DNA from: Buxus sempervirens
Lineage: Eukaryota > Streptophyta > Magnoliopsida > Buxales > Buxaceae
Assembly (NCBI GenBank): GCA_947561395.2
Contig: OX387187.1
Location: forward strand, 20,627,829 to 20,691,828
Reading direction: 5' to 3'
DNA: 64,000 bases
The notes under the pieces are model-generated. The model had not been told where the DNA came from. It saw nothing but the letters and a program-made list of their open reading frames with translations, and did no database searches. Below, piece by piece: positions 1-12,230 of this stretch. How positions within the stretch are numbered: position 1 is the first letter of the stretch; each line of letters opens with the position of its first letter. The position numbers and the translations under genes are program-made.

Positions 1-159
1 GTGAATACTGTTGCCTTTTGGAAGTGTCCACTAAATTCTTAATATGTATGGCTGAAGTGCTTCTGGGACCAAGAAACACTTTTGGTGCCCAAAGCTTCGA
101 TGCCGAATACACTTTGCATTTTGCGTGGGACCAGCTGAAGCATTTTATGGACTAGTTTG

Positions 160-985
160 CCAGATAAGCTGCCATGTGAAATGTATGTCTAATTAGGTTT
201 CCATTCTGGGAGTCCACCAGATAACCCAGAATCTTAATTTATTTGTTTAACGCTAAAAAAATATAATCACTTTTCTCTTAATTAATTTTCTTGGTAAATT
301 TTGGAGTTAAGAAATGGTACTCGAATTTTGTTTGAATTTAGACGATCTCTTACCACTGTGCATTTGTTAAAATAGATGTCATTTACTTTCTTGTTGTTCT
401 AGATTGCAATATTTCATATGATTAAAAACCAATACACAAAGAACTAACTGCACTTAGTATTTTCCTATTATACCAAATATCCAGTTTAGCAGGCCCTCCA
501 AATTAGCTGGGCTAGTGCTTAGAATCTACCAGGTTCTAGTTATCTTTATAAATTTCTTAATTTTAATGGAACCTTTATAATCCCAGAAACCTTTTACCAA
601 ATGATTACAGTGCGTGTGTGTTTGTGGCTAAAGTGCCTTGAGGCTCATGAATCACTTCCAGGGTCTAAATAATAATTGCCAGGTGCACTATGCATGATAG
701 TTGGGGCCACCTGAAGTTCTCATGGTCATGGACAGCCACATGAAAATGCATGCCTCATTAGGTTTCCAAGTCTGGGGATTCCACTATATAATCTCGCCAT
801 CTAGATTATTTGTTTACGATAGCCAAAAAAAAAAGAAACTTCTTTTATTTAATTAATTTTTAGGTAAATTTTGTATTTAAGAGATATTATTCTCTTTCCT
901 GTTGCTTGAATTTATACAAACTTTGATACCATTGTGCATTTCTTGCAAGAGATGTTATTCACGTTCTTGTTATACATTGTAACAA
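160..985. repeat. diverged direct duplication, about 250 bp per copy
   Basis: Two imperfect direct copies lie at about 160-410 and 735-985. Shared landmarks in the same order are a 'ttaggtttcca..tctggg' block, a run of A, 'taattaattttc/ttaggtaaattttg', 'taccattgtgcattt' and 'agatgtcatt/agatgttattcac..ttcttgtt'. A third scrap of the last landmark recurs at 1013-1051. No coding potential is visible in 1-1550. The function, if any, is unknown. Confidence 0.6.
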
Positions 986-1549
986 CATTGCATACTATTA
1001 AATGCATACCTCGTTATGCATTTCTTGGAAGAGATGTTATTCACGTTCTTGGGTAACTTACAGTCCTTACGTAGTTCTAGACACTTTATATTACTTTCTT
1101 AATTCATTGAACTTTAGAATCTCCAACAAATTTTTGTAAGTTTTCTAAATGAGAACTTTAAAAAATGCAAAAAGATTGATATAATTAAACTTCAAATATA
1201 AATTAATTAAAACACTCAGATATCTCAAAACTAGGGATGCCTCTGCTTTAACTTAATTTTCTGTGATATAGCTGAAATTTCTCCTCCCCCCCCCTCCAAT
1301 GATGGGCATGTTTGTTCCCACCTTGTATAGGTTTACGACAGGGTTACTTATGCTCTCCAATTATTTGTCACCCCATTTCTTTGTCGCCCTAGTATGTTTA
1401 GTTTCCTATCATGAATAGTAGAACTAGCTCTGATATCAGGTGTTTTTGTTTGGTGTAAATCAGGTTCATTTTTTTTCATTTTGTAGTTTGCTTATGATGC
1501 ATACATTTTTTTTTTGTTTGGGACAGTGACATAGCTGATTTGGTCTTGT

Positions 1550-1635
1550 CCATTATTAGATGTTTTGAAATAGGTCTGAATTAAGAGTAAATTTGGATAA
1601 GAGCAGCCTCATAGATATTCATGTACCATGAGGTG
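1550..1635 (+). pseudogene. L1-type LINE ORF2 scrap
   Basis: The plus strand reads S-E-L-R-V-N-L-D-K-S-S-L-I-D-I-H-V at about 1574-1630. This matches the conserved 'LRVNxxKSxxxGI' block that follows the FADD motif in plant L1 reverse transcriptases, and a close relative is seen at about 5195-5245. Nothing of the rest of the ORF flanks it, so it is a short relic. Confidence 0.5.
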
Positions 1636-1636
1636 G

Positions 1637-1860
1637 AAAGATGCCATCTGTTCTAGTGGTTAAAGTTTCAAGATGTCACTCCCTTGGCTTGCGTTTAAGC
1701 CCTCCTTCACCTGTCCTTGACACCTATAAGGTAGTTTAAGATTCCTGTAGATTTAATTGGGTGGCTTAGGTGAGTGGCCTCTTTGGCATCTAGGGATGCC
1801 TCTTGGTGACATTCCCAAATCGAAATAATTTTGGAATTTGTTGTTTATCATCATCATCAT
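1637..1860 (+). repeat. possible tRNA-derived SINE
   Basis: A tRNA-like stretch with an A-box-like 'tctagtggttaaag' near 1650 and a B-box-like 'gcgtttaagccc' near 1690 is followed by a non-tRNA body that ends in a (atc)n run at about 1848-1860. The spacing suits a SINE head, but I cannot assign a family and no TSD was found. Confidence 0.3.
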
Positions 1861-1959
1861 AAGATAGTTTCCATCGACCAATGCAAATTTTGTCTTTCCA
1901 TCCCATTTTATAAAAAAAAAAAAATCATTTCTTCAATTTGTTTATGTTTGTGTAAGTCT

Positions 1960-3714
1960 TGTGCTATTAACTCCATCCATGTATTCTAAAGCCTTCCTTT
2001 GGATCTCTTAGGCCCTTCAATATTAATCCTCTCAAACCTTATTGGTGCATCTCTAGGTCTCCGCTTTACATGTCCAAATCACTTTAATTTGCTCTCCTTA
2101 ATTTTATCCCTAACGTATGCTATGCCTAACTACTTTTGAATATTTTTGTTTTGTACTTTATCTTTTCTAGTTTTGCCACATTTCCATTTTAACCAAGGAT
2201 GGAACTTTAGCCATGGGGGAATATTTCCATACATTTCCTCAGTGAGGGGAATGGGGGTATATGTGTTTTCTTGTTTTATTCACTTTTTCTTGTATTTTAT
2301 TGGTTTAGTACATTCATAATAAATGCATACATAGGAAAATATGGGAAATCCTTGGTAACCTAGGGACATTTTGCTAGATTTCGTTGACATTTCACGAAAT
2401 TTCTCCAAAATTTCGTCGAAATCAGGGAAATTGGGGAAATCTCTTTTTCCCCAGACATTTTGTGTCGTTGACCTTGCAAAATCGAAATTTTGTGGAAAGT
2501 TTGTGAAATTTCAAACCATGATTTTAACATCCTCATCTCATAACTCTCATCTCTTGAATATGTTGTTTCTTTGCCACACAACATTCTATACCATACAATA
2601 TAGCCGGTTTAATTATTGTCTTATGAAACTTACCCTTTAAATTAAGTAGAACGTGCTTATCACATAGTATCCTAGAAGCACTCCTCTACCCAGCTATAAT
2701 CCTATGTGCTACATCTTCTCAAGTTTCTCCATCTTTTGTACTACTGACCTAAGGTATTTGAATTTATTGCTTAAAGGAATTTCTTGATTGTTAGTTCTAA
2801 TACTGTCATTAGTTATATTGTTATTTGCATTAAAAGGTCATTTTATATATTCAATCTTTGCACGACTTATTTAAAATCCTTTGATTCTAAGGTATCTATC
2901 TATAGTTCTACTGTAGCATTTACTTTTTCTCTGGCGTGACCAATCAAGACTAAATCATTTGCAAATAACATGCAACAAGGCACCTAATCTTGTATATTAC
3001 TCGTCAACTCATCTATAACTAAAGCAAATAGATAAAGGCTAATAGCTAACCCTTGGTGCAAACTTATATTAACCAAAAACTTAGTTGTCTTACCGTCAAC
3101 AGTTTTAACTTTTGTTAAGGCTCCCCCATACATATCTTTAATTGCATCAATATATTTTATTGGTACCCTTTTTTATGCAAAGTCCACTATATTAATTTTC
3201 TTGGAACCATATTATTTTTCTAAATCAGTAAAAATCATGTGCTCATATTTTTCTTTTCTCTAGACTTTTCTGTTAAATGCCTAAGTTACAATATAGTTTC
3301 TGTAATGGACCTTCCAGGCATAAATCCAAACTAGTTTTCTGTCTTAATCTATGTTCAATCACTTTCTCCCATAATTCTAGTGTGACTTATAAGTTTAGTT
3401 CCATTGTAATTGCACACTCTTGAACATCTCCCTTATTTTTATATATTAGTATCATTGTACTAAGCCTCCAAGCATTTTGGAATTTTCCCAATCCTTTTAT
3501 TAAATAGTTTAGTCAACCAAGACAAGACAATATCACCCATGCACTTCCGTACCTTTATAGGAGTGTTATCTGGGCCCAAGGCTTTTCCTATTTTTATTTT
3601 GACTAGGGCATCTTTAACTTTTATAACTTGAACCTTACGAATGTAGATTTGTTTTCTAGTTCCATTAATGCTATCATCCATGTAGAATCTAGACCTTGTA
3701 TAGCGTCTGACCAT
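1960..3714 (-). pseudogene. RTE-clade LINE reverse transcriptase remnant
   Basis: Read on the minus strand, this is a decayed RTE-type reverse transcriptase. The frame at 3714-3460 holds V-K-D-A-L-V-K-I-K-x-G-K-A-L-G-P-D-N-x-P, the conserved block 1. Further on (about 3062-3001) is L-H-Q-G-L-A-I-S-L-Y-L-F-A-L-V-I-D-E-L-T. At about 2975-2935 is C-M-L-F-A-N-D-L-V-L-I-G, the FADD active site with one Asp replaced by Asn. At about 2075-1990 is H-V-K-R-R-P-R-D-A-P, the typical RTE tail. Many frameshifts and stops show it is inactive. A hAT-like MITE interrupts it at 2194-2520, and an L1 copy abuts its 5' side. Confidence 0.8.
2194..2520 (-). mobile_element. hAT-like MITE, 'TTTCGNCGAAATTTCG' family copy 1
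   Basis: A 327-bp unit flanked by an exact 8-bp duplication ATTTTAAC (2186-2193 and 2521-2528), inserted into the RTE remnant. Ends read CAAGGATGG inward and CATGGTTTG inward from the other side. The interior is full of 'gaaatttcg/cgaaattt' and 'ggggaaat' words. The same family occurs at 8428-9039 and 63045-63436. Short terminal inverted repeats plus an 8-bp TSD are typical of the hAT superfamily. No transposase is present. Confidence 0.75.
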
Positions 3715-6700
3715 TATCCAGTAGTGGTGAATACTGTTTCCATTAACAGAGGTGGGCCTATACTATTTAGATTTGCCAACATGTGGTTGGAGGATTAATC
3801 TTTTAAAGAATCAATTAGTGGTTGGTGGGAGGAGTCAAAGGTTATGGTGGAGGGTTTGGCTGGTTTCAGGTTTATGAGAACACTTCAGAATTTGAAAAAG
3901 AGAGTGAAACAGTGGAATAGGGTGGTGTTTGGGAATGTTGAGAATCGGAAGAAAGATATCAAAGATTGAATCGAATTCTTTGATAGATTGGAGGAAAATA
4001 GGGAGCTTTCTGCGGAGGAAAGAGTTATGAGGAAGGCAAGCTTAGGAGAGTTGAAGAAGGTGTTGAGAGAAGAAGAAATTATCTGGAAACAAAAGTCAAG
4101 AATCCAATAGCTTAAGGAAGGGGATGGAAACACTAAGTTTTTTCATAAGATAGCTAATGGTAGAAGAAGAAGGAATGGAATCCGGAGGTTGATTGTAGAT
4201 GGACAAGCTGTGGAGGATGAAAAGAAGATTATTGATGAAGTGGTAACATTTTACTCAAATCTGTACAGATCTGAGGTTTCTGTGTGTTGTGGCTTACAAG
4301 GGCTAGTAGGGCCTACTATTGATCAGCATCAACGGGAGTGCTTAGAAAAGGACTTAGAGGAAGAAGAAATTAGGAAGGCAGTCGTGGAGCTAGGAAGAGA
4401 CAAGGCTCCAGGACCGGATGGTTTCACGTTAGCATTGTTTTAGGAATGTTGGGATGTGGTGAAAAGGGACTTGCTTGAGGTCTTTAGAGAATTTCATAAG
4501 TATGGGATAGTGAACAAGGTTACTAATGCTACCTTCTTGTGCCTTATCCCGAAATGTTCAGGTGCTGTAGAAGTAAAGGATTTTAGGCCTATCAGTCTTA
4601 TAACTAGCTTGTATAAAATTATTTCTAAAGTTCTATCTATGAGATTGACGAAAGTGATGGAGAGCATTATAAAGGTCAACCAGAGTGCATTTGTAAACGG
4701 TCGTCAGATCTTGGACTGCTCTTTGATTGCAAATGAGTGTGTGGCCGAGAGAATTAAGAGGGGTTAGCCGGGTTTGGTGTGTAAGCTGGATATGGAGAAG
4801 GCCTATGACAAAGTAGAGTGGAGTTTCTTGGAAGAGGTTTTGAAATGGGAAGGCTTTGGTGGTAAATGGTGTAGGTGGATTAAGGGCTGTTTACATAATA
4901 TTACTTTCTCTTTTGTCCTTAATGGAAAGGTGGGGGGTCAAGTTCAGTCATCTAGAGGGTTGAGGCAAGGGGATCCCTTGTCACCGTTCTTATTTACCAT
5001 GGTTAGTGATGTGTTTAGCAGATTAATGGATTTTGGAGAGAATCATGGTCTGACTAGGGGATTTAAAGTTGGAAAAGAAGGGGTTCATTTGTCACATTTA
5101 CAATTTGCAAATGATACCATTTTGTTCTTAGATGCCTGTAGGGATACAATGTTTTGGACACGATGCATTCTTAGGGTTTTTGAGATGATGTTTGGGCTTA
5201 AGGTTAATCTAGATAAAAGTAGTATTTTGGGGATCCATGTAGAGAAGAAGGGGATGGAAGAATTTGCAAGTCAGTTGGGATGTACTATTACCCAATGGCC
5301 CATCAAATACCTTGGATTGCCGTTGGGAGGTAAAATAAAGTCAAATGTCTTTTTGGGAACTTGTTTTAGAAAAATTGAGGAAGAAAATGTCTATGTGGAA
5401 GAAGAACTACTTGTCAATAGGGGGTAGAGTGACGCTTATAAAAGCATCAATGTCGAATGTGCCAGTGTACTTTCTATCATTGTTTAGAGCTTTGATGAAG
5501 GTAGTAAAAGAAATGGAAAGAATTCAGAGGAATTTTTTATGGGAAGGAGGTAAGAATAAGAAGAAAGACCATTTGGTTAGGTGGGGGATTGTTGCTAGGG
5601 ACTTGAATCAAGGGGGCCTTTCTTTGGGGAACATGCATTTGAAAAACTCTTCCCTTTTGGGAAAATGGCTATGGAGGTTTGGTCAGGAAAGGGGGGCCGT
5701 GTGTCATCAGATTATTAAGAGTAAGTTTGGAACTCATTATAATGAAAGGGAGACTAATTTTATTGCTATAGTACCATATGATTGTCCATGGAAATCCATC
5801 TTGTTGCTATCTCACAGTTTCTTTCCTTTGGTGTCCTATAAGCTCCATATGGGGGATACTTTCAAGTTTTGGTCAGATGTGTGGTGGGGGGAAGCTACAC
5901 TTGCATCACTTTTTCTTCGTTTGTTCTGGATTTCGGGCCCTAAGGGATTCAATGGTATGTAACATTTTGTCTTGGTCGGATAAGGGGTTGGAATGGAACC
6001 TTCAATTTAGGAGGGATCTTTAGGATTCTGAGGTTGATGATTTGGGTGCACTAGTTGAAACTTTAAAGGGAGTGTTCATTCATGATAAATAATTGGATTC
6101 TAGATATTGGTCTGTTGAGTCTCATAGTCAATTTTCTTGTAAATCTTGGGTGTCTCACTTTTGAAATTTAGGAGTTACCTATCATCCTTGTTTCCCTACA
6201 TCTTTTCTCTGGAAATCCAAAGTTCCCTTCAAAGTAAAAATTTTTGCGTGGACTGCCTATGTTGAATAGGATCAATACTCAAGACAATCTTCAGAAAAGG
6301 AGGAAAAATTGGGCTTTGTCACTATATATTTGCGCACTTTGCATGAAGGATGCCGAATCAGTTGATCATATGCTTTTACATTGTGAGTTTGCTGGGTTCA
6401 TTTGGAGAATACTATATTATACAGGAGTTAAGTGGGTAATGCCTAAGACTTTGGGTGAATTGTCAGCTCATTGAAGATTTCCTGCTATGTCTTTAAGAGG
6501 AAGACGACTGTATGAAGGAGTTTTCTTTGCTATAATATGCCTTCTCTGGCTGAACAGAAACAGTTGTATTTTCGAGGATGTCTCTAAGAATCGAGAGGCA
6601 TTGCTAGATTCAGTAATGGGACTGACTGCTTTTTGGTCTTCTGTTACTCCAGAATTTGGGGAACTTGGGGTTGGGGATATTGTAAGAAACTGGCAGCAGT

Positions 6701-6905
6701 TTGTACAGTAGAGATCTCAACAAAGGTCTATTAGCTTTGGGTTTGGGGATATGTACTTGTTCTTTGTTTCTTTTAGGATCATCCTATTTCTAGTGGGAAT
6801 GGTCCTAAATGCTTTCTGTATTTCAGTGGTGTTTTTTGTATCTTGTTCTTTGCAGATTTATAAGATTTATCATTACTTATCAAAAAATAAAAAAATAAAA
6901 TAAAA
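3688..6905 (+). pseudogene. L1-type LINE, 5'-truncated ORF2 with 3' tail
   Basis: This is a 5'-truncated L1 retrotransposon. It starts inside the end of the endonuclease domain (A-S-D-H-Y-P at about 3700) and runs through reverse transcriptase: G-R-D-K-A-P-G-P-D-G-F at about 4395, R-P-I-S-L at 4585, L-D-M-E-K-A-Y-D-K-V-E-W at 4785, R-Q-G-D-P-L-S-P-F-L-F at 4965 and F-A-N-D-T at 5105 (FADD with Asp replaced by Asn). A zf-RVT-like C-terminal region with Cys/His residues follows at about 6230-6470. In-frame stops at 3967, 4108, 4441 and 4765 and a frame change at about 5345-5427 break it. An A-rich tail is at about 6883-6905. No product is expected. Confidence 0.88.
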
Positions 6906-7139
6906 TATTCTTTCCAGCTTTTTTTAATCTCCTCATTCACTAATTGTTGGTGAATATTCATTTATGGTGTTTTTCCCCGTTTAAAGCCTTTTTAGGGTTA
7001 TAAGAAATTAGAAGTTATAGAATTTTTGTGAGGAATACAAGAAATGCCATCTAGTCAAGTAGGAGATTTTTTGCAAAGTGTGGAAGGAAGGGAAGCTGAA
7101 TTTAGGAAACTTCATGCCTTGAAATTTCTTACTTCTACG

Positions 7140-7760
7140 AAGGTGTTGTGGTGGTTCAAAATTGCAGGAGCATATTATGGTTTGGATTAATTTCTATTAA
7201 ATTTTGCTCTCATAAAAATAGGTACGATATGCATCCCTATGCTCAGATCCATAGTCCTAGCTTTTGGAAGGATATCTCTTCAATTTCAAGCTTAGTTTGT
7301 CCATTTATTCACCCTTGTGTAGGAATGGTTCTGATATCTCATTTTGGCAGAATCTTCCATGGGGTGAGTCTTCATTTATCACTCACTTCCACATATTCAT
7401 TCGACCTGTCATGAATCATAAGGCAAAGGTTTTATGTACTCTTTCTTGATCAGAGTCTGGGTTGACTTGGAATCATCATTTTAGATGAGACGATATTGAT
7501 GTTGAAGGAGAGCTAGGTTGTATGTTTATGTGTCTTAGGGACTTGTTCATTGGGCTTGTCAGGATTCCTGATTTTGTTCCTCTGGGCCTTGTTGTCTAGT
7601 CTCTTATAGGTCATTTGTCCACGTCATTCCCACCTTGGGCTATTTGGAAACTAAGGTTCCTCTTTGTATTAGAGCTTTTGTCTGGAAACATATTAATATA
7701 ACAAATCAACACTGGTGGCCTTTTTTTACAGGAAAGCAATTCATTGGGTGTTGCCACAAC
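7140..7760 (+). pseudogene. second L1 ORF2 3' remnant
   Basis: Weak but ordered matches to the C-terminal half of plant L1 ORF2: R-N-G-S-D-I-S-F-W-Q-N-L-P-W-G at about 7323-7365 (compare the 'G..I.FW.D.WWG' block), L-T-W-N-H-H-F-R at about 7453, and T-K-V-P-L-C-I-R-A-F-V-W-K at about 7650. Frames shift several times. It follows the first L1 copy and may be a separate, older insertion. From 7760 to 8427 I see no recognisable gene. Confidence 0.5.
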
Positions 7761-8427
7761 TGGTATATATCATGTTTGAAATTACAGTGAATAAGTGGAC
7801 AATCCTTTTGTAAATTGTGATATAACCTAGGAGATTTGGTATCATGTTTTAGCTGATCAATATGAGATGGGCAAGCACTATTGATGGACTAATTGGGTAG
7901 TGGAAGTTCCTTGGTTTTGGGAAGGTGAAGTTCATTTATGATACCATTTTATGCTGTAATATGAGCTACATTTGATGTTTTAATACTGATGACTGCATTT
8001 TGGATGGTAGTATTACTGAAATTTCAAAATTCTTCATCGCAGATTTCCTAAAGTGTTGGGATTGTGGCGAGATCCTCAATTTTGATGAGTGGCAGGGTAT
8101 TAATCGGCTAACCTTCAGAGTGGGAGTTGTCATATTGAACTTTGATGTTTCACACATGGGGAGTCAAGGGGCTCCCAGGGATAGGATCATTATTCAGAAA
8201 TCACGATCTTCATATTTGACATGGCTTTTCTTGGACAATTGGTGAGGGGGAGTTTGTAGGAGCATAGCCACCAGGATTGGTGACAATGTTTAGGGAGGCT
8301 TGTGTCTTTCAGCTGGATGATATATTCTCTAGAGTACACGTGGCGATTTTGTTAATTTTATTTTTTTTGCTCAATCATTAGCGATTGGTTTGATCATCTT
8401 GTTTTCCTAGGTGCTGAAGGTAACAAG

Positions 8428-8865
8428 CATGGTTTGCAATTTCGCGACATTTCGGCAAAATTTTGTTGAAATTTCGTTTTCACCAGGTCAGCGACATGAA
8501 ATGACTGGGGAAAACAAGATTTCCCCAATTGCCTTGCGTTTCGGGAAATTTCCCCAATGAGGGGGAAATGGGCGAAATGTGTTTTTCTTGTATTTTTTTT
8601 AGTTTAATACATTTGAAATAAATTGAAAACATTTAAGAAAAACACATCCACATATCCACATGGAACGTATATATTAATGTAATTGTATTATACTCGGTCT
8701 TTAACTCTTGTATATGTTGACTTGATTAGTAAGGTATTATCTCTTTTCCCTTGATTTTTGTATGTAGTATGCATGAAATGACTTATGCATCACATTTTTT
8801 TTGTTTTCTTGGATGTTATGGATGTATATTGTACTAATGTATGCATTATAAGTGTAATAAAGCAA

Positions 8866-8933
<68 letters not shown>

Positions 8934-9039
8934 CATATATTTCCCCTCACTGGGGAAATTTGCGGAAATATTCCCTCATTTCGGTGAAATTTTGCTGGAT
9001 CTCGCCAATGAAGTTTCGGCAAAATGCTAAATTTCCTTG
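8428..9039 (+). mobile_element. hAT-like MITE, copy 2, with (TAA)n expansion
   Basis: The start CATGGTTTGCAATTTCG and the end reading CAAGG inward match the ends of the copy at 2194-2520 in inverted orientation. The interior has the same 'ggggaaat', 'aaatttcg' and 'tttcggcaaaat' words. A pure AAT/TAA microsatellite of about 65 bp (8866-8930) has expanded inside it, explaining its greater length (612 bp). Flanking 8-mers (gtaacaag and gtggcaaa) are only partly alike, so the TSD has decayed or the right end is a few bases off. Confidence 0.6.
8866..8930. repeat. (AAT)n microsatellite
   Basis: About 21 uninterrupted AAT units inside the MITE copy at 8428-9039. It translates as poly-Asn or poly-Tyr in two frames, but these are not genes. 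Confidence 0.95.
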
Positions 9040-9360
9040 GTGGCAAACAAGAGGGCTGACCTTTTGTCTGGAGCTGGAGTGGAGTGAACTGAGTTAAGTC
9101 ATGGCATACCCACTGAAAAGATGATTCGAAGTTGTTTATTATAGCATATTTGGTAGTTTTTTAATTGTCATTTTATGTTTCATGCTTATTATTTGTTCAA
9201 GGCTACTACACTATTAGGCAGAAGTGTGTCTTGGTCATTTCTCCATATGCATCTCGTCAACATCAGTGAAAAAAATTCCTTCATTAATCTTTATAATTTT
9301 ATTTGTATATTGTGGGCTATTCTTAGGTTGTAACTCTGTGGCCCTGTTCACTGCAAGCAG

Positions 9361-11746
9361 GATTATAATTATCATTGATTTGGATGTGATACTTGAAAAG
9401 TGCGATCCTATTGGAGAACCAAAGCAATTTGTACAAGGTGGTGCTGCTGGTGCTCCCCAAGTGGCTAGACCAATCTTGGGTGCGCAGTCTTCTGTGGATC
9501 AGCTAAGAATGACTACAGCTAGTTCACGTTCTTATCCTCAAGGCAGTGGTTCAGTTGAATCTGGTTCTCTCGCAGGACAAGGTGTATCTCCTAAAACAGA
9601 GCGTCGTTCAGTTCCTCAGTCTTGTGGTGGTTCTGTGAATGACAATCCTGATCCAGGACGTTTTGGTGTTCCCAACATCTCTCCCATGTATCCAAAACCA
9701 GAACCTGCTGCTGGGCTTTCTGGATCAGCAATATTACCTGGCAAGTATGCTGATAATAGCCATAGCTTGCACAACCCTAAATCAGAAGGTTCAAGAGCTC
9801 CTGTAAGTACATACTCCCGGCCATCAGCAATGGCATATCAGCAGCCACCACCAATGTACACAAATAGAGGACCTGTAGTTAAGAATGAAGCTCCTCCCAG
9901 GATCATTCCTATAGCTGCTTTAAATCCCTACCAGGGAAGATGGACAATCAAGGCTAGGGTTACTGCAAAGGGGGAACTTAGACACTATAATAACACTCGA
10001 GGTGATGGTAAGGTGTTCTCTTTTGATCTTCTTGATTCTGATGGTGGAGAGATACGGGTGACCTGCTTTAATGCGGTGGCTGACCAATTCTACAACCAGA
10101 TTGAGGCTGGAAAGGTGTACCTGATATCAAAGGGATCTTTGAAGCCAGCTCAAAAGAACTTCAATCACCTTAACAATGAGCATGAAATTTTTCTGGAGAG
10201 CACATCAACAGTGCAACTTTGCTTTGAGGATGACAAATCCATACCACAGCAGCAATTTCATTTCCGCCCTATTAGTGATGTGGAAGGCATGGAAAACAAT
10301 AGCATAATAGACATCATTGGTGTAGTTTCCTCAATTAGTCCTTCTGCTTCTATAATGAGAAAAAATGGTACTGAAACTCATAAGAGAACCCTCATGGTGA
10401 AGGACATGTCTGGACGAAGTGTTGAATTAACTCTATGGGGAAATTTTTGCAATGCTGAAGGGCAAGAACTACAAAATATGTGTGATTCAGGTATATTTCC
10501 TGTTGTGGCTGTGAAAGCTGGTAGGGTTAATGATTTTAATGGGAAGTCAGTTGGAACCATATCTACAAGCCAGTTATTTATAGAGCCAGATTTCCCAGAG
10601 GCACACAGGATAAAAGAGTGGTTTGAAAAGGAGGGGAAGAACATTCCATCCATCTCTATATCTAGAGAAACATCAGGTATGGGGAGGACAGACATCCGAA
10701 AGACCGTTTCCCAAATCAAGGATGAGAAGCTTGGAACTTCAGATAAACCTGACTGGATCACAGTAAAAGCTACAATTTCATTTATCAAGGTGGACAACTT
10801 TTGTTACACTGCATGTCCTCTCATGATTGGTGATCGCAAGTGCAGCAAAAAGGTTACAAATAATGGAGATGGGAAATGGCGTTGTGATAGGTGTGATAGT
10901 TCTGTTGATGAGTGTGATTACAGGTATATTCTCCAGTTTCAGATACAGGACCATACAGGCTTGACTTGGGTCACCGCATTTCAGGAATGTGGTGAAGAAG
11001 TCTTGGGTTTATCAGCAAAGGACCTGTATTATCTGAAATATGAAGAACAGGATGATGAGAAATTTGCTGAAATTATACGTGCAGTTCTCTTCAATCAATA
11101 CTTATTTAAATTGAAAGTGAAAGAGGAAACATTCAGTGATGAACAGCGAATCAAGTCAACGGTTGTCAAAGCAGAGAAGGTGAATTTCTCTACTGAGTCC
11201 AGGTTTCTTTTGGATTTGATGGATAAGCTTCAAGATGATCCTGGAACTTCATTTTCCCCAAAGGCAGCAAATATCGTTACAGACAGTGGTATGAATAATT
11301 ATGGATATGCGAATACAGGAAGCAGACATGCTGTGCCTCCTGCCGTGAACTATTTGGGGAGCGGCAGCATTGCTGGTAGAGACACTGGGGTTCATGTGAA
11401 TCAAGTGGGACAATATGGTAACCAATACAGTGGTGCTAGGGCTCCCATGGGAACGGTTAGTGGTGGATATATGAGTTGTAACAGCTGCGGAGGCATGGGT
11501 CATAACTCGATGAACTGCCCAGTCGTCATTGATCGACAGGGGCAGTCTAGAGGAGGGGGATATGTCAGTGGGGTTCCATCTGGTACTGGTGCTATTCCAT
11601 CTTCAAGTGAGTGCTATAAATGCCATCAAGTTGGACACTGGGCCAGAGACTGTCCTGGATTGAGCACTGTTACTCCAGCATATGGAAGCAGCATTGCTCC
11701 GGGGAGATACGGAGGCGTTCCAAAGCAGCATGTTGGAGGTTTTTGA
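9361..11746 (+). CDS. RPA1: Replication protein A 70-kDa subunit, large 3' exon (RPA1C/E-like)
   Basis: This exon encodes most of the large subunit of RPA, the single-stranded DNA-binding complex of replication, repair and recombination in the nucleus. It begins after an acceptor AG at 9359-9360; the 45 codons open upstream are intron. It starts in the conserved end of the RPA-N domain (I-I-I-I-I-D-L-D-V-I-L-E-K) and continues with a Gly/Ser/Pro linker, DBD-A (from about 9900; N-P-Y-Q-G-R-W-T-I-K-A-R-V), DBD-B (about 10250-10600) and DBD-C (about 10745-11220) with a four-Cys zinc ribbon at about 10810-10900. Two CX2CX4HX4C zinc knuckles follow (about 11477-11519 and 11609-11654), and TGA is at 11744-11746. 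C-terminal zinc knuckles point to the plant RPA1C/RPA1E branch. The frame is intact. The exon(s) for RPA-N were not found upstream, so the first intron is at least 9.3 kb or the exon lies outside the window. Confidence 0.93.
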
Positions 11747-12130
11747 AATTTACCAAGTTCAGGAATCAGGGGACTCTACAAACTGATGCATATCTTGTTA
11801 CGGGTAGCAGCTTTGCTCTTATGGAAATGCCTACTTAGGTAGAGGATGACTTATCCGGATTGGGGTGCAAAACTTCTCTGTACAGTGGAAAGCTGAGAAC
11901 TTATATTTTCCTCTAGAAATTTGAACAACGCAGTACTTATCTTATCCTTTTTTCTTTCTTTTCTGGTTGCGAATGCTAGTGTAGTGGTTGTCGCTCTTCT
12001 GTGGCTGGTTCTGTGGAGAACAGTCTGAAAGGTGTGGGCTTGTCTTATTTTGTTCTTTGTAATTTATGTTTTCTGCATATGTTTGTGACATCTGTTGCTT
12101 TCACTAAAACGCATTGCAAAAGAGCTTGCA
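11747..12130 (+). other. probable RPA1 3' UTR
   Basis: Unique-looking T-rich sequence follows the RPA1 stop. The putative end lies before the repeat region beginning near 12231. No canonical AATAAA was identified, so the boundary is approximate. Confidence 0.4.
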
Positions 12131-12230
12131 TTTGCTAGATCATTTGCACAACCTTCCCCCCGGGCAGTACGTAATAGCTACAATGTGTACTTGTACGTTA
12201 GAAACCCTGTTTCGAATCATATGACACGTA

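Noticed and set aside
2360-2640. Overlapping ORFs on both strands
   Set aside because: They lie in the hAT-like MITE; low-complexity 'aaatttcg' words keep frames open.
9224-9360. ATG-opened extension of the RPA1 frame
   Set aside because: The 45 codons are hydrophobic and unlike RPA-N; a consensus acceptor ends at 9360 exactly where RPA homology starts, so this is intron.
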